Source: Strongylocentrotus purpuratus (lineage: Eukaryota; Echinodermata; Echinoidea; Camarodonta; Strongylocentrotidae). Taken from it: a stretch of DNA of 64,000 nucleotides. This document shows positions 12,098 through 25,147 of this stretch, in pieces. The notes beneath the pieces were generated by a model. The model had not been told where the DNA came from. It searched no databases and saw only the letters and a program-made list of their open reading frames with translations. The DNA is taken from contig NW_022145594.1 of assembly GCF_000002235.5 (NCBI RefSeq), positions 16,928,501 to 16,992,500 of the forward strand. The letters run 5' to 3'. The translations under genes and the position numbers were made by a program. Within the stretch, counting starts at the first letter, position 1. Each line of letters begins with the position of its first letter.

Positions 12098-13470
12098 CTG
12101 TATGGTGTAGAAAGAAAGGGAAAGAAATATTTTCTCGTGTAAGCGAATATTTGCTATCGGAAAGTTATATTACATGAAAAACTATTCAAGGACTTTAAAA
12201 AAAATTAGACCCACAGCATTTTTTAAAGGTAATACAAACTTTTGGTATGGGGTCATGAATTTTGTTCAAATGAACATATTGGAATCATATGCGATCCTAC
12301 AATATTCAGTGTCCATTGTCGCGGTTGAAATCGAGTCTAAAGGTATGAAATTGTAAATAATAAACTCCGTATGTTGTATAGCTCCCTCTTAAGGACAAGA
12401 TATTAGTTAAGTTGTAAAACAATGTTTCTTGACTAAAATTGGCCGATTAGCTATTCCCGTTTGGAAATTATATATCACAACTACATATTCTGAGATTTTC
12501 ATGGTCGCAGCTACCATTATACAGCCGTAGGCGCCATTTGAAATTTATCAAAATTTACCGGGAGCACCGGTAAATTCGTATATTCTATTTTTCTCGAAAG
12601 CAGGGGTGTTCTAGGGGCTACATTTTCTAGTGCTTATAAAACATCCACAGGGGCATCCAAATATATCAAAATTGTAAAGAATCACTATTTACCCAATTTT
12701 CAAAATTTCCAAAAACTTTGAATTGCATATCAATAGAAGGATGACTTTGCAAGATTTTCCACATGCCTTTTGTACTCACTGCCACGCATTGACCTTTTAA
12801 AGTTGATTGCCTTGTGGTCGATACGTTGAAGCTGTGCCTGACTGGTTAGCAAAATACACAGTGCTAAACATTACAGGAGTGTTTCACAAAACCCTGATTT
12901 GGGCCTCTTTTTCGTGAAAATAAATGCTCATGCGAACAAAAGAGCTTTTGACGTCTATTTTGTTTGATATTTGATTGATTCTATTTCTGCATCTTTTCGC
13001 AGAAAAAAAAAGCAATATACAAACAAGGTGCATATACTGCTTATAATTATCGGCTTGCATGGTGATGTAGATATAGGCTTACGGTTGTTCCATGTGACAG
13101 AGGGGTGGACGGTTGCACCATGTGAGACAGGTGTAGGATTGGTGCAACCGTAAACCTACTTTATACACATATATATTATTAAAAATGTATTTCCTTCATG
13201 TTAATATAAATTGACACCTATGGTATTCAGCTATTAACATCAACAGCAATTGTACTGTTTGTATATAGTATTTATCAATGTATTCTATCACATCCTTCTT
13301 ATTTTGATTCCTATGTTTTTATAATTTTTCTAGGAAATCAATAATATTGTTCCACAATTTTGATAACTTCCAATCGTATCAATAATAGTGTTCCACAATT
13401 TTGATAACTTCTAATCTTATTAATAATAATGTTCCACAAGCTTGCTAACTACCAATATTTCCGTATCCAT
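12098..13470. other. OVO intron 2, non-coding
   Basis: AT-rich sequence without a supported exon. Around 13,077-13,153 there is a short interrupted palindrome (TTACGGTTG ... CAACCGTAA). Nothing else was recognised. Confidence 0.5.
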
Positions 13471-16127
13471 ATGACTGTGTAAACATGGGAAGAGATGTTC
13501 AGTGTAAAAGACCCATCTATGAAATGTAAAATGTTTTTAGATACAATTCAGTCTCAGTTGGATATACATGTTCCTACTAAGGAGATTCGTTTGCATTGTA
13601 GAGATAAGCCTTGGATAAATGCTGAAGTTAAAGATGTTATCCGCCAAAGACAGCAAGCTTTTAATAACAAATCAAAAAGTTGGTGGCATCATCTAAGAAA
13701 CAAGGTTAAACGGTTGATAAAACGACAGAAGATTTCATATTATAACACCAGAGTTCGCAACTTAAAAAATGACAGCCCAGCAGCTTGGTATAAGCAGATT
13801 CGGATTTTAACAAATACTGAAAAGAAACATACTCCAATTGTAGTACCAAATATTGACCCGAATGATCCCGACAAATTCAAATATATTGCTAATTATATAA
13901 ACGAGCATTTTTTAGCGGTGGCATCTGATCTTCCAGGTCTCAGTAGGAATGATTTACCTGCTTACTTACCAGCTCAGGAAACATGTCCGATTGTATGACC
14001 TTATGAAGTTTTTAAACAATTGAGTTCGTTAAACCAACAAAAGTCTGTTATAAGTGGAGACTTACCAGTGCGAATTCTTAGAGAATTTGCACTGGAATTT
14101 TGTACACCTCTTACTGATATCTTAAACACTTCTTTCCAGTTGTCAGTGGTACCATATCAGTGGAAACGATGTGAGATTACGCCAATTCCTAAATGTAAGC
14201 CTGTAATACCTCAGAATTTAAGACCTATAGCACTAACTAGTTATTTTGCGAAAATAGCAGAGTCTTATATATGTAAATGGTTACTCGAAGACATTTCATT
14301 TCAAATTGATATTAATCAATACGGAAACCGTCAAGGTCTGTCAACTAATCATTACTTAATTCGTTTGCTTCACCAGATTTATAAAAATGCAGAACATTCT
14401 CGGTCCATATCTACACTTATATTCACAGACTTTTCAAAAGCTTTTGATCGTATGTTCATGTTCGGCCTTGTATTATTTCATGGATCTTAGATTTTATTGA
14501 ACACCGTCAACAACGTATGAAATATCTTAGTCATTTTTCAGACTGGTCAACGTCTCATGCCGGTGTAGCACAGGGTACAAAATTAGGACCAATTATTTTC
14601 CTAATAATGATAAATGATGCTTGTTTTAACTCAGAAATACCATACTTCAAGTATGTAGACGATCTGACATTAGTTGAAAGTCGTACATTATCACAACCAT
14701 CTAAATTACCAAATACTTTATCTGATTTTTATCAATGGTCTCTTCGTAATAATATGACTCTTAATCCATCGAAATGTCATTGTATGTTTATCTCTTTTTC
14801 TAAGAATATAGCTGATCAGAGACCTTTTTTTATTGGGGATGAGTGCTTAAACAGTGTACAAAAAGCAAACATTTTAGGAATAACTGTGCAGTCCGATTTG
14901 AAATGGGACAGTCATATCTCAGACCTTTTATGCCGTGCTAATAAAAAAAACTTTTCATGCTTCGTATTCTCAAAACATACAGATTGCCATTCTGTGATCT
15001 AGGAACAATTTACAAGGGATATATTCGTCCAATATTGGATTATGGAGTACCTGTTTTTAACGGAAACCTCACCCAAAGTCATATCTTAAGTTTGGAACGA
15101 ATCCAGAAAAGAGCATGTAGGACCATATTAGGTGATCAATATATTAATTATGACAAAGCTCTTGAAGTGTGTTCTTTGCAGACCCTGTCAGATAGACGCA
15201 AACAATTATGCACTAATTTTGCTTCATCTCTTGTCAACAACCCACTTTGTAAACATTGGTTACCTGTTAACAATAATGTAGATTGACCAACAAGAAGGAC
15301 CAAGTATCGTCAATTTCATTGTAAAACGAACCGCTATAGAAATAGCTCAATTCCGAACCTAATAGACCTGTTGAATGCATGAATGAATCTTTATTGTCTA
15401 CCTGTTGAATGGTCCGGTGTCTCATTGTCTGCATACATTTTTACATTTTTACATTTTTACATTTTACATTCCGCATTTTAAATTTTAAATTCTATGCTTC
15501 CATAATTACTTGTAACATCTTTTTAAAATGAACATTGAATAGTGATAAGGTTTTGTAGCAATCATGACATGGCAATTCAGATCAGATGGTGTTCAAGTTT
15601 TTAATTCATTTGCTTATTTCTCCCCAATGTACGAAAGTCGGGAAGGAGCTTACTTGTTTTGTTGTTCATTTTTTTGAAATACCCGACACTCCTTGACACA
15701 AGAGAAGTCCAAGGATGAGCGAGCAGACCGTTAGCTAGTGTATGGGAGTGTGAATGGGAGTGTGTATAAGAGTGTAAATGTGAGTGTTTATGAGAGTGTC
15801 CAAGGTACAGGAGTGAGAATAGGAGCGTGTATAGGAATGAGAGCGTGTATTGAAGAGCAAAGGGCCTGCTTGCTCATCCTTTGACCCACTCTTGTGTCAC
15901 CTCACAAAATATATTTTAAATGTGACTTAATTTGCCTGTTATTGCCTTAGTCATATTAGTTATGAACTTTGTTATGAATTTTGTTATGTACTGTATATTA
16001 TACTTTGTGACAATGTCAACCACATTTGTATGTATTATAATTCATTGCCAATGTAAATTGTTCATAATTCAGCCATCTGGCTGCGAAGTGCAATTAATAA
16101 AATCTTTTCAATCTCAAATCTCAAAAT
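13470..16127 (+). mobile_element. Broken CR1/L2-like LINE inside the OVO intron
   Basis: The reverse transcriptase region of a non-LTR retrotransposon lies antisense to ovo. Visible blocks are LRPIALTSYFAK, FTDFSKAFDR, AGVAQGTKLGP, the active-site variant YVDD and the C-terminal IQKRACRTILG. The endonuclease is missing, so the copy is 5'-truncated. It is dead: an in-frame TGA lies at 13,996, the segment after AFDR is deleted and shifted, and another shift sits in an A-run near 14,950. The 3' end is AATAAAATC followed by TCAAATC-like repeats near 16,100. Confidence 0.85.
15694..15899. mobile_element. Short inverted-repeat element in the LINE 3' region
   Basis: Ends of about 33 bp are inverted copies (TGACACAAGAGAAGTCCAAG against CTTTGACCCACTCTTGTGTCA). 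The core is a degenerate minisatellite of GTGTATGGGAGTGTGAATGG type. It looks like a MITE that inserted into or next to the LINE tail. Confidence 0.6.
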
Positions 16128-18183
16128 ACAATTTCCTGCGTTTAGCATGCATTTATCATACATACATAGTTTGAAAAGCTCTTTTTTCAAACCTTTTTGA
16201 AAATAGTCCTAACAGTATATTGATCCATATTACCGTATAGTAACAGATATTCTGCTGTATTTGTGTATCATATACCAAATTTAGTCTGAATACATTATTT
16301 TTAACGCATGACATTATTGTATAAAATAAAAATATTTGCTACTGATCTCCCACACATGTGCCTAATATGAGGGTTAATTTTAGTTACACATTCATGTATA
16401 TGTTTACCTTATCTTTATATTTTGTTTAATGTATGCACCAGCCAATGTGGTCAGCCTCCCGACATAATTTTTAATTTCTTTTAGGTAATCCCCATCATTA
16501 GCTGGTGCTAAATATCATGCTATTAATGTTATATCATTTTGTCAACATTGTGATGTTTTCTAGGTATTGTTATGATCTTGCCTAGAAATTCAATAAATAC
16601 AAATATAGTAATTCCATTTCCTCAGGTAAGACCCAGACTCCTAAATCATTTGTTTCTTCATTTATTATGAAGTGAAATGTTACGTGGGAGTACAATTTAT
16701 GCTTAGAATTAAGAGAAAATTAAACGTGTAGATAGAAAGTAGATTAGTTGAGGATATATTCTTTATATACGGATTTTTAACAGGTGTATAAATAAAGGGC
16801 AAAAATATATCGACTTCTTAAAAAATTAAAAAAATTAAAAGAAAAGATTGGGCATATTTGAAGAAATTTTTCTTCCCCAAAGAAAGGATGAAACATTTAG
16901 CTAGGCGATTTCCCCCAAGTGACCAAACTTTAAATATAGGAAAGTGATAGCGGGCAGTTTGTAAATTTTAACTTGTAATATTGTTTTTTTACTGTGTCTT
17001 TTTTTTAAGGAAACCTTTAGATTTGGATTAACAAATAAAACTGTCATGGACAACTTTAGAGCTGAAATTCTGAACATTCCAAGCCGATGAATTTATTAAA
17101 ATGTCACACAAAATACAGAAATATTTTAGCGTGGTTTCCTTAAAATTGGGAGAAAATTACGAACTAATCAATCTTTGAATATCGATCCATTAATTGGCAA
17201 CTTGTTTGAAAAGTGTGATGTCAAAGGTAATCTCCTCACATTTTGTTTTGTAATCTTGCTATGAACTCGATTTTCTTTTCTTTTTCCTCATGATATTCTC
17301 AATGCATTGCCATAACTTCATAAGAAGAAAAAATAAGTATGGTAACATGTCATTTAATATTTTTGTCTATGGAATGCCATTACATAAAATTCCGGAAAGG
17401 GATATTTCTGATGAATTCAATTATGTATGAATATGTATTTCATCATTATTAGTGTTAATGGGATAGGGCAACTTTGTCTCAGATTCTGAAACAAAATCCT
17501 GGATTTAGCTCATGCTGCAATGATAATTATAAACCTTTAGGTCAATCAGGAACACATGAATTTCATAAGCCGATCGCCTGTCTGATTATCAAGAAATTTA
17601 TGACTTGAAAACGAAATTTCAAAAATCGTTTTCCTAACGGTTTGTATAACACTACAGTCAATTGGGGAGAATGATTATGGTAAAAACCGGTCACTCAAAG
17701 CTTTTTACTTTTTTGAGGCACTTTATGATCATTTTGAAGCGCAATTTTGTTTCGGGCCTCAAAATTATACCATATCACAGACACTGAAAACACATAGGCC
17801 ATGCATCTCAGATTTAACATTGTTAAACGATGCCTTTAATATTATTATCGTTATTATTGTCATGATTATTATCATCATCATAATCATTTTTAATGTATCA
17901 GGTCATGCTGCATTCACATTATTGTGTTAGGTATTATTTTGTGTACAGAAATTTAGTTCTAAAACATTACGAAAAAAATCATCTCATGTAGGACGTAGGC
18001 GAAATAACATCTAACCCCCAGAATACGATGAGTAGAGGCATGCGAAAGTCAATTGCTTGAGACACATTGAAATTTGTGATAAAATTGATATACTAAAATA
18101 TAGGTAAAAAGTGAAATAAGAATATATGCTGGGTAACATATTAACCAATATACGGTAAACAATAAACAGGCATATTCACCCTG
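16128..18183. other. OVO intron 2, anonymous AT-rich DNA
   Basis: No exon, repeat family or RNA gene was recognised, apart from ATT/ATC microsatellite sequence near 17,840-17,895. Confidence 0.5.
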
Positions 18184-18491
18184 GGGGTGTTTCACAAAGA
18201 TCTTAAGTAGAACTTAACACTAAGTTGGACTTAAAAATTATGGACAGCCATTGGAGCCTTAAAATTAAATATATTCAAAAGCAGAAATTCAAGTATTTAG
18301 ACTTTTTATGAATTCCACATCCAGAACATGAAGTCTCCTTGATGATAGAAAATATGAATGATTTGAATCAACATTTTATGCCTTTCAAAATAACTTTTAC
18401 AAAATATTTTCAAAGATGCTAATGGCTTTCCATAATTTTTAAGTCCAACTTAGAGATAAGTTCAACTTAGGATCTTTGTGAAATACCCCCC
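18184..18491. mobile_element. MITE with TTTCACAAAGATC termini
   Basis: The left end GGGGTGTTTCACAAAGATC and the right end GATCTTTGTGAAATACCCCC are inverted. The match continues inward through AAGTTGGACTTAAAAATTATGG and its complement, giving arms of about 60 bp. No coding sequence. Confidence 0.85.
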
Positions 18492-19855
18492 TGGTTTTAC
18501 TAAACGTTGGGGAAGTCCTTTTACCAAAGTGTTTTTATAGCAATAGCACACATCACACAATAGTGCCTTGAACGAGTTTTCATTGGACTGGAGCAATACA
18601 ATCAATCGTGTTGGTATCATGGATAACAGTCATAGGTTTATGATCCTATGTGTCGTTTGAGCAAAACCTATTTTTTGTCTTACTTGTTTCTAATTTGCAA
18701 TCAAGTTAATTTGTTTTTGGTTGGAATTAACTTCAACAGTAGACATGGTAAATGACCATACTACCTGTTATGTGATTGCATATGAAAAAGGAAATATCTC
18801 AATGTTAAAGTGTTTATAGAACATATTAATTTCAATTAATTTGAGTTAATTGCTGGAAAATCCTTTACGTTGAAAGCAACGCGTAGAGTTTGTCTGCGGT
18901 GTGGCATCTAAACTAAAGTACCCTTGCCATTTATATTATGACTTGAAAATCCGTAAATATGAATATATTGCCACATACCCTCAGTAACTTTGTCATGTGT
19001 GATTGTGTGTAGTTATATACCACCCATCAACTTTGTTATCTGTTTGATTTTTGTCTATGTGAACCATCCATACGTGTTCCTACACAAAAGACTAGGTTTG
19101 TTTGAACAAAATATTCGCTTTACTGGTTCCAAACCCTGGAACAATTCAAATTGCTGTACTAGAGCATGATTATATTTTATATATATGTGTGTATGCATGT
19201 GTGTATGCGTGTGTGTGTGCCATTTATGCACAACATATTTCGTGGCATATGATATCTCCCTCTTTTTTCAATTTTTGTTTTCTGTTCCTTTCCTATAAAA
19301 TAAAAAAATAGTTTAGGTTATGATAGACATCATCAAAAGCCTCGAGCTCTTATAGAATATCGCCGCATTCCTCCAAATGTCAATTTCATTTTTATTTATG
19401 CGATGATTAAGGTATTTTTTATTTAAATCTGAAAATTTTGCTAGTCCTTTTTCAGTTCAATAAGCCCAAATGTTGAATAGGAAAAACTGGAAACAACCAA
19501 AACGGAAAATAAACTCACACTCGATATTAAAAGTGGGAGCGGGGTATACAACTATTAAGCTACATTCCTTTGTGTCTCTCAAATGTGCAACTGCTTAACC
19601 TTTGGTTTGGGTGTGGGATCAGTAGAATATTGTATTTAGTATCAATATTTGGAACAATATATCTATGTTTAAAACAAGAATTTCCAATCACATTTTTAAT
19701 AAAGGGTAAAATATCATTTTGCTGTAAAAACATATTTCGTTTTGTCACGTCGTCCTGCTATATAAAAGTTAATTTAATGTGACATTTCATGTTTATATAA
19801 TGATTATATATACTTTATATGCTTAATGTTATGTATTGCAGTCATACGCAACACT
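18492..19855. other. OVO intron 2, anonymous AT-rich DNA
   Basis: Nothing recognised beyond a short GTGTATGC repeat near 19,190-19,220. Confidence 0.5.
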
Positions 19856-19899
19856 TATTTGAGATTTGCTTTTTTATAGAAAATTGATATCATTGCTAT

Positions 19900-19985
19900 C
19901 ATTACTAGTATTATTATTACTATAATTATTATTATTATCATCATCATCATTATCATCATCATCACCATCATTATCATTATTTTCA
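19900..19985. repeat. ATT/ATC trinucleotide microsatellite
   Basis: Runs of ATT and ATC. The methionine- and isoleucine-rich minus-strand frame across it is an artefact. Confidence 0.9.
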
Positions 19986-20155
19986 TGAACACCATCCGGC
20001 AATTTTCATACTCTTGGCCAAGTATGATATAGTTTATAAGTTTCTTTTTTTGTGTTATTGATTTTGCCATATTTATGACGGGCAGTCGATATTCAAAGGA
20101 GAAAAATATTTTTGTTCTGTTACTCTCATATGTGCAAGTGCTTAATTTTGCTTAC

Positions 20156-20337
20156 CAGTGTGGGTTTAGTATGATGCACACCTCCATGGTTCATCTTGGG
20201 AACGTTGGTGCTTCGTTGATCATACCAGGACGGAGCGGGCCTGTTCCCCCAAATCTCTCCCGGTGACTTCTCCTGGTTACCCGCCCGCAATTGGCCCAAC
20301 CTTGGGGTTGACAGGTCTATTGGACCATCCTCTGTAT
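20156..20337 (-). CDS. ovo: OVO-like zinc-finger factor, exon 2
   Basis: This 182-bp exon lies between a pyrimidine-rich acceptor ending CCATCAG and the donor CACTG|GTAAGC. It begins with two bases completing a codon from exon 1 and ends in phase 0, as exon 3 requires. It encodes about 61 residues including GPIDLSTPR. PIDLS fits the PxDLS docking motif for the CtBP corepressor. A slightly later acceptor (ATACAG) would remove two residues and keep the frame. Its GC content is higher than that of the flanking intron. Confidence 0.85.
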
Positions 20338-20339
20338 CT

Positions 20340-20830
20340 GATGGAGAAAAAATGGAAAAAAAATGAATAAGAAACGCATTTTCAAACGTAGGGAATTCAT
20401 TAAATTATATAACTTTCAAACATAGCGTTGATTTTTCTTCAATACTAAAAATACAGTTATAAAGAATGGTCGAATTTATGTTTTTATAGATTCTTTTTCT
20501 TCAGCAAATAGATTGCAAATAAAAGTAAAGTATGTAGACAAAAAATGATGAAAATGAAGAGGAAATGCATATTAAAACGCAGGGAATTCAGAAAATGTTA
20601 TTTATTTCGACCATAACGTTGGTGTTTCTCCAATAATAAAAATACAGGTATTTATCTTTAAAAAGAATTGGCGAATTCATGTTTTCATAGATACTTTTTC
20701 TCCAGCGAATAGATCGCAAATAAAAGTTAGGTATGTAGACAAAAAAAATGATGACAATGTAGAGGAAACGCATGGAATTCAGTCAATTTTATTTATTTCG
20801 ACCATAACGTTGATGTATCTTCAATACTAA
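20340..20830. repeat. ~235-bp tandem repeat beside OVO exon 2
   Basis: About two and a half units share GGGAATTCA, TATTTCGACCATAACGTTG, TTCTTTTTCTTCAGCAAATAG and GCAAATAAAAGTAAAGTATG. A fragment of the same unit recurs near 21,640-21,690. The array directly abuts the exon 2 acceptor pyrimidine tract. Confidence 0.75.
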
Positions 20831-22890
20831 AATCGGCAAGGGTTCCGAATAGGGTGTTGAACACGGGACAAAATTGTGCAATAATTCATTTTGCCCGCTC
20901 CCCCCCCCCCCCCGACCAAAAAGAAATTATAACTATAGTAATAATAATAATGATAGCAATAAATAATTGGACAAAAAAAAACATATATAAGAAAATAGGA
21001 AGAAATTAAAATCTGAATGAATACGGAATAAATAGATAATATAATCTATAATGTGAGGAGTTTGAAAAGTAAAGAAATATATACAAATATAAACAAATAT
21101 GGAATAGATAAACAAATAAATGCATACATTAATAAATAGAAAAGTAAAGACATGGATAAATAGATAAATAAATACAAATAAATGAATGAGAAAAGAAACT
21201 TGTATATTAAATGTAGCTTGTTTGAGAATCGTGGGTAGGGGTGAGTCACACAGGTGAATTTAATCAATGCCTTCCTTTTAAGGCAATATTTCTCTTTTTA
21301 ATTCGTCCACACCATCATAAGAAGAGAATAAGAAATTAAAGTGTGATAAAAACTCACATTTCCGAGAAATCAACAAACAAAACGTTTTGTTTTAAAGGAA
21401 CATAAATTCTACAAATTTGAAATATTTCTATCACATTCTGACATGATAATATCAAAAATCATGTTTCGTATTTTATTGTTATTTCTGTGATGAAGGCCTA
21501 ATAAAACGTGTAGACTAAACGTTCTAATATATGAATGTATTGTGACCAGGCCTGAGAAGAAGAAGTCGGATTCTGGTAAGCTTGTTGTACTATTCAAAGC
21601 GTCATGTTTACAAAGTCTGCTTTCAACATAAAGGATTCTTTTTCTTCATCAAATAAATCGCAAACAAAAGTAAAATATGTAGGCAGGCAAATTGAAAGCT
21701 TTAATTTTAAGGTTATTAAAAGAAAGAAAGAAAGGTTTTGTGTAATTATAACAGAAGAAGAAGGAAGGAAAGACAGAAGAAAGGGGAGGTGGGGAAAAAG
21801 AAAAAAAGTAAGGACAAAAAGAAAAGACAAAACAAAGAAAGAAATAGATTAGAATAGTAAGAGTACTGTAAAGAGTAAAGGACGTGGAGTTGGGAGTGAT
21901 CGGTGTGAGACGGGAGGGACAGTAGTATCGAACTAGTGACGTTTGGCAATAAAGCATGATATGTTGTATCACATCCAAGAAATACTAAAACAATGACAAC
22001 ATGTCTATTTAATCTAGAACAAGTCTTTAAATTAGTAAACTTAGGGTGTGTACAAAAAAATGTTTAAATGTAAAAAGTTTTCCAACCCCTATTCTTAGAG
22101 TAAATCACACTTTTATTTTTCATTGCGCAATACACAATGTGTTTGATATCCACCTTTCATATATGTATTAAACAGGTTTATAGTCATTATAAAGATTACA
22201 TCAAATGAAAGATCTTTATCCGAAAATAAACATTTGGACAACATACTTAAGGTTATACTTTTTTGGTTTTGTACATTCTCTCAAATTTGGGGCAGGGTAT
22301 GACATTTCTAGTACTAGCAGCTTTTACTACCGCGTGAATGTATACATCATACGTCTAGCTGTTTTGGGCTACTTCCACTAACAATCATGGCAATGGTGCT
22401 CGAACACTTCGAAACACAAAACCAAGGATATCGGAACGTTAAGGCCAAAAAGCCATTAAGCCAAAATGACAAACCAGTGGTGTTTGTTCTGAATTACTGC
22501 TTGGTTTAACAAACCTTCTAAACAGAGAGCTACTATAAGACAGTGTTATCTGTGTAACGCTATATTTGCTTCCCGATGACTTGCTCGTTTTTAAACCCGA
22601 CATTCCCGAATTCGTTTGATGAACCGTTTTCAATTCCATGAAAAAATGTTTTAAGAAAAACATGTTGTCCAATGGAATGGCAGACTATATGGAGGTTTTG
22701 CCTAGCCACAAAAATATTCTTCCTTTTTTTCTCGACGAACTGAACGAAAATAACACGAAGTGTAGGTATAGCGTTTGGTGTGTACTGACACTACCAAATA
22801 GGGGAATCATATCTGCGTACACAACGCAAGGTGTAGAGGATGTTAAACCGAAGGGGGAGCCGAAAACCAACTGGTAGGAGAACATAAAGT
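20831..22890. other. OVO intron 1, mostly AT-rich DNA
   Basis: Holds a C-run near 20,900, an AT-rich stretch to 21,200 and a GA-rich stretch at 21,720-21,850. No supported exon. Confidence 0.5.
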
Positions 22891-22892
22891 CA

Positions 22893-23188
22893 TGGGGTTG
22901 TTTCGCAAAGCTCCTAAGTCGAACTTAACTCTAAGTTGTACTTAAAAATTATGGTGAGACATTTGTAAAATAAAATATATTCAAAAGCAAAAATTCAAGT
23001 AATTTAGTCTTTTCATAAATTCCACATCAAGAACATGAATCTCCTTAGGAAAATATGAATGATTTAAATCAACATTGTATGCCTTTTAAAAATAACTTTT
23101 CCGAACTATTTCAAAGATGACGGCTTTCCATAATTGTTAAGTCCAACTTACAAATATCTTCAACTTAGGATTTTTGTGAAAAACCCCC
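22893..23188. mobile_element. Second MITE of the TTTCACAAAGATC family
   Basis: The inverted ends and the AAGTTGTACTTAAAAATTATGG block match the element at 18,184-18,491, including its internal CAAAAGCAAAAATTCAAGTA. It is more diverged than that copy. Confidence 0.8.
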
Positions 23189-23672
23189 AGGGGAATGTTT
23201 CACAAAGCCTAAGATCGACTTTAAGTTTGACTTAACTATGGTAGGCCATTCTTGTCGCTGGGTGCTCTCACCATTGGTCTCTCAATTATGATCTTTACAC
23301 AATATTTTTTCCTTCAATAATGAACTATCAAAATATATACATTCTGTAGATTTGTGACCATGATTTGTACGTCCCTTAAAGGCCCACTGCACTACTTGTA
23401 GCTACTTGCGCCCTCTATATAACAAACAATGCCTAAGCGGTGACCATTGGTCCCCATGATCCTCTTTTTCTTATGTTAACTGAGAGCTGAGTTGACGAGA
23501 TAACCACCTGTCCAGTGACCTTGCAGGGCAGTTTAATCCCTCCTGTAAACTACGGCAGATAAGCTTTAAGAGACCAATGCCATTAAATGGTGAGAGCTAA
23601 CAGTGGCATGAACGGCCTGCCATAGTTAAGTCCAACTTAAAGTCAATCTTAGCCTTTGTGAAACACCCCCCT
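23189..23672. mobile_element. Related longer MITE directly adjacent
   Basis: The ends GGGAATGTTTCACAAAGCCTA and TAGCCTTTGTGAAACACCCCC are inverted, with inner arms ACTTAACTATGGTAGGCC and its complement. It differs from its neighbour internally. The part near 23,390-23,560 resembles 34,590-34,750 (CACTACTT.TAGCTACTTGCGCCCTCTATAT). Confidence 0.8.
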
Positions 23673-23805
23673 GGAGTGAAATGACAATATGATAGTGTAC
23701 TGAATTTGCAGATAACAGAGATATGTGGGAAGATGTTGCAACCGACTACCCTCCGAGCTGGGAGAAAGTACCAGGACAGATGGATATATGGATCAGATGG
23801 GAGAG

Positions 23806-24045
23806 GTACGCCACAACAGTCAGTAGAGCGTCCGCCTCACAACCGGGAGGTCGTGGGTTCGAACCCCGGCCGCGTCATACCAAAATACGTTAAAAGACGG
23901 GAGTTGCTGCTACCTTGTTTGGCGCTCAACAATAAGGGATAGAGCAACGTCGATCTGGCGCTGCTCAGTGGCTGCCGGGCTCACGATCAATTGGGCAAAA
24001 AGAATTTCCATTTTTGGTTTAATTTAATAAAATTTGGAGTGGACT
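23806..24045 (+). mobile_element. tRNA-derived SINE
   Basis: A tRNA-like head with A-box-like TAGAGCGTCCGCC and a good B box GGTTCGAACCC (about 23,855-23,866) is followed by an unrelated body (TTTGGCGCTCAACAATAAGG) and an AT-rich 3' end. The body rules out a functional tRNA gene. Confidence 0.75.
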
Positions 24046-24599
24046 TTAAAAGATTATTGTTATTTTCATCATTATTATTATAGGGTGGGTTGGGAACACC
24101 GAGGTATGTTGTTGAAGGCTCTTGATAATGATAATAATGATACTAATAATGATAAACCAATAATGATTATAATAATAAAAGTAATAATGATTATAATAAA
24201 TGAGAATAATTATACTAAAAATAATATTAGGCATTTGTACTGTGCCATCAATCTAGAGTTTCTATCCCGAGACGCACAAGGAACATAGAAAAGAAATAGA
24301 AGCCCAACAAGTGGCATTTCCTCGTGTCAAGCATTCTGAAAATGTATTATTCAACTCAGACTTCAAACTCTCTAATGATATTGTAGTTTTCAGCTCCAAA
24401 CGTAAGATGTTCCATATAAAGTTATGTGGTAATCAAATTCCAGGGCCCTCTTGAAGAGCAGTGTTGGAAATGAAGTGGCCACCTGGACTATCAGGATTAC
24501 TTGATTTTGTTACTACCGTTGTTGTTGTTTTTGCTGTGGATATCATATTTTTTTTTTGGTGATGGTTATTTTCCCTGAGTGCTCCGAAATCATAAATGC

Positions 24600-24775
24600 T
24601 GGTTAGTAAGCAACCAGACGGCTGACGGCTTTAGGTCCTCTCCGAGAGACCTGGTAATGAGGATTAATGCCTTACCAAAGGGCACTACATAGCGAATCGA
24701 CTTGGTTTCGAGCCCGGGTCGCCGGATTACGAGACCACTGCTCTACTAAAAGATACTTTTATCGTTATCGCATCA
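24600..24775 (-). mobile_element. tRNA-derived SINE, second family
   Basis: Read on the minus strand it has GGGCTCGAAACCAAGTCGAT (degenerate B box), CCCTTTGGTAAGGCATTAAT and GGAGAGGACCTAAAGCCG. The same order occurs in the SINEs at 47,553 and 59,526. Confidence 0.7.
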
Positions 24776-25147
24776 TCATGTATTGAGCGCTATATAAAAA
24801 ACCGGATTATTATTATTATTATCATTGTTATTATTGTTATGATTATCATCAATATCATTATCATAATCGTCATCATCATTTTCATTATACGCCACTGTTA
24901 CTCATTATGGTAAATCAAAGCAGGGTTGAATTCTTACCAGATTCGACGTCGTTACTACTACTCTTGTTGTTGCTGTTTTTGTTGATGCTGTGGACATTAT
25001 TAGTAGTATTATCATTATTACATCATCATTGTTATTATTATTATGATTATTATCAATATCGATATCATTATCAAAATCGTCATCATCATTTTCATTTTAG
25101 GTCACTGTAACTCATTATGGTAAATCAAAGCAGGGTTGGATTCTTAC
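24776..25147. repeat. Microsatellite-rich part of OVO intron 1
   Basis: ATT, ATC and GTT repeats follow a SINE-like 3' end (GAGCGCTATATAAAAA). Two copies of the exon 1 donor region are embedded, about 210 bp apart. Confidence 0.7.
24873..24945 (-). repeat. Partial tandem copy of the OVO exon 1 donor region
   Basis: This stretch repeats 25,079-25,155 with few changes, including the last eight exon bases (CGAATCTG), the GTAAGA donor and about 60 bp of intron. Both copies are followed by CAT/TTA microsatellite DNA. The copied donor lies about 210 bp downstream in the intron, with no full exon attached. Confidence 0.8.

Noticed and set aside
23815-23880. tRNA gene
   Set aside because: A and B boxes are recognisable but the 3' half does not pair as an acceptor stem, and a SINE body follows.
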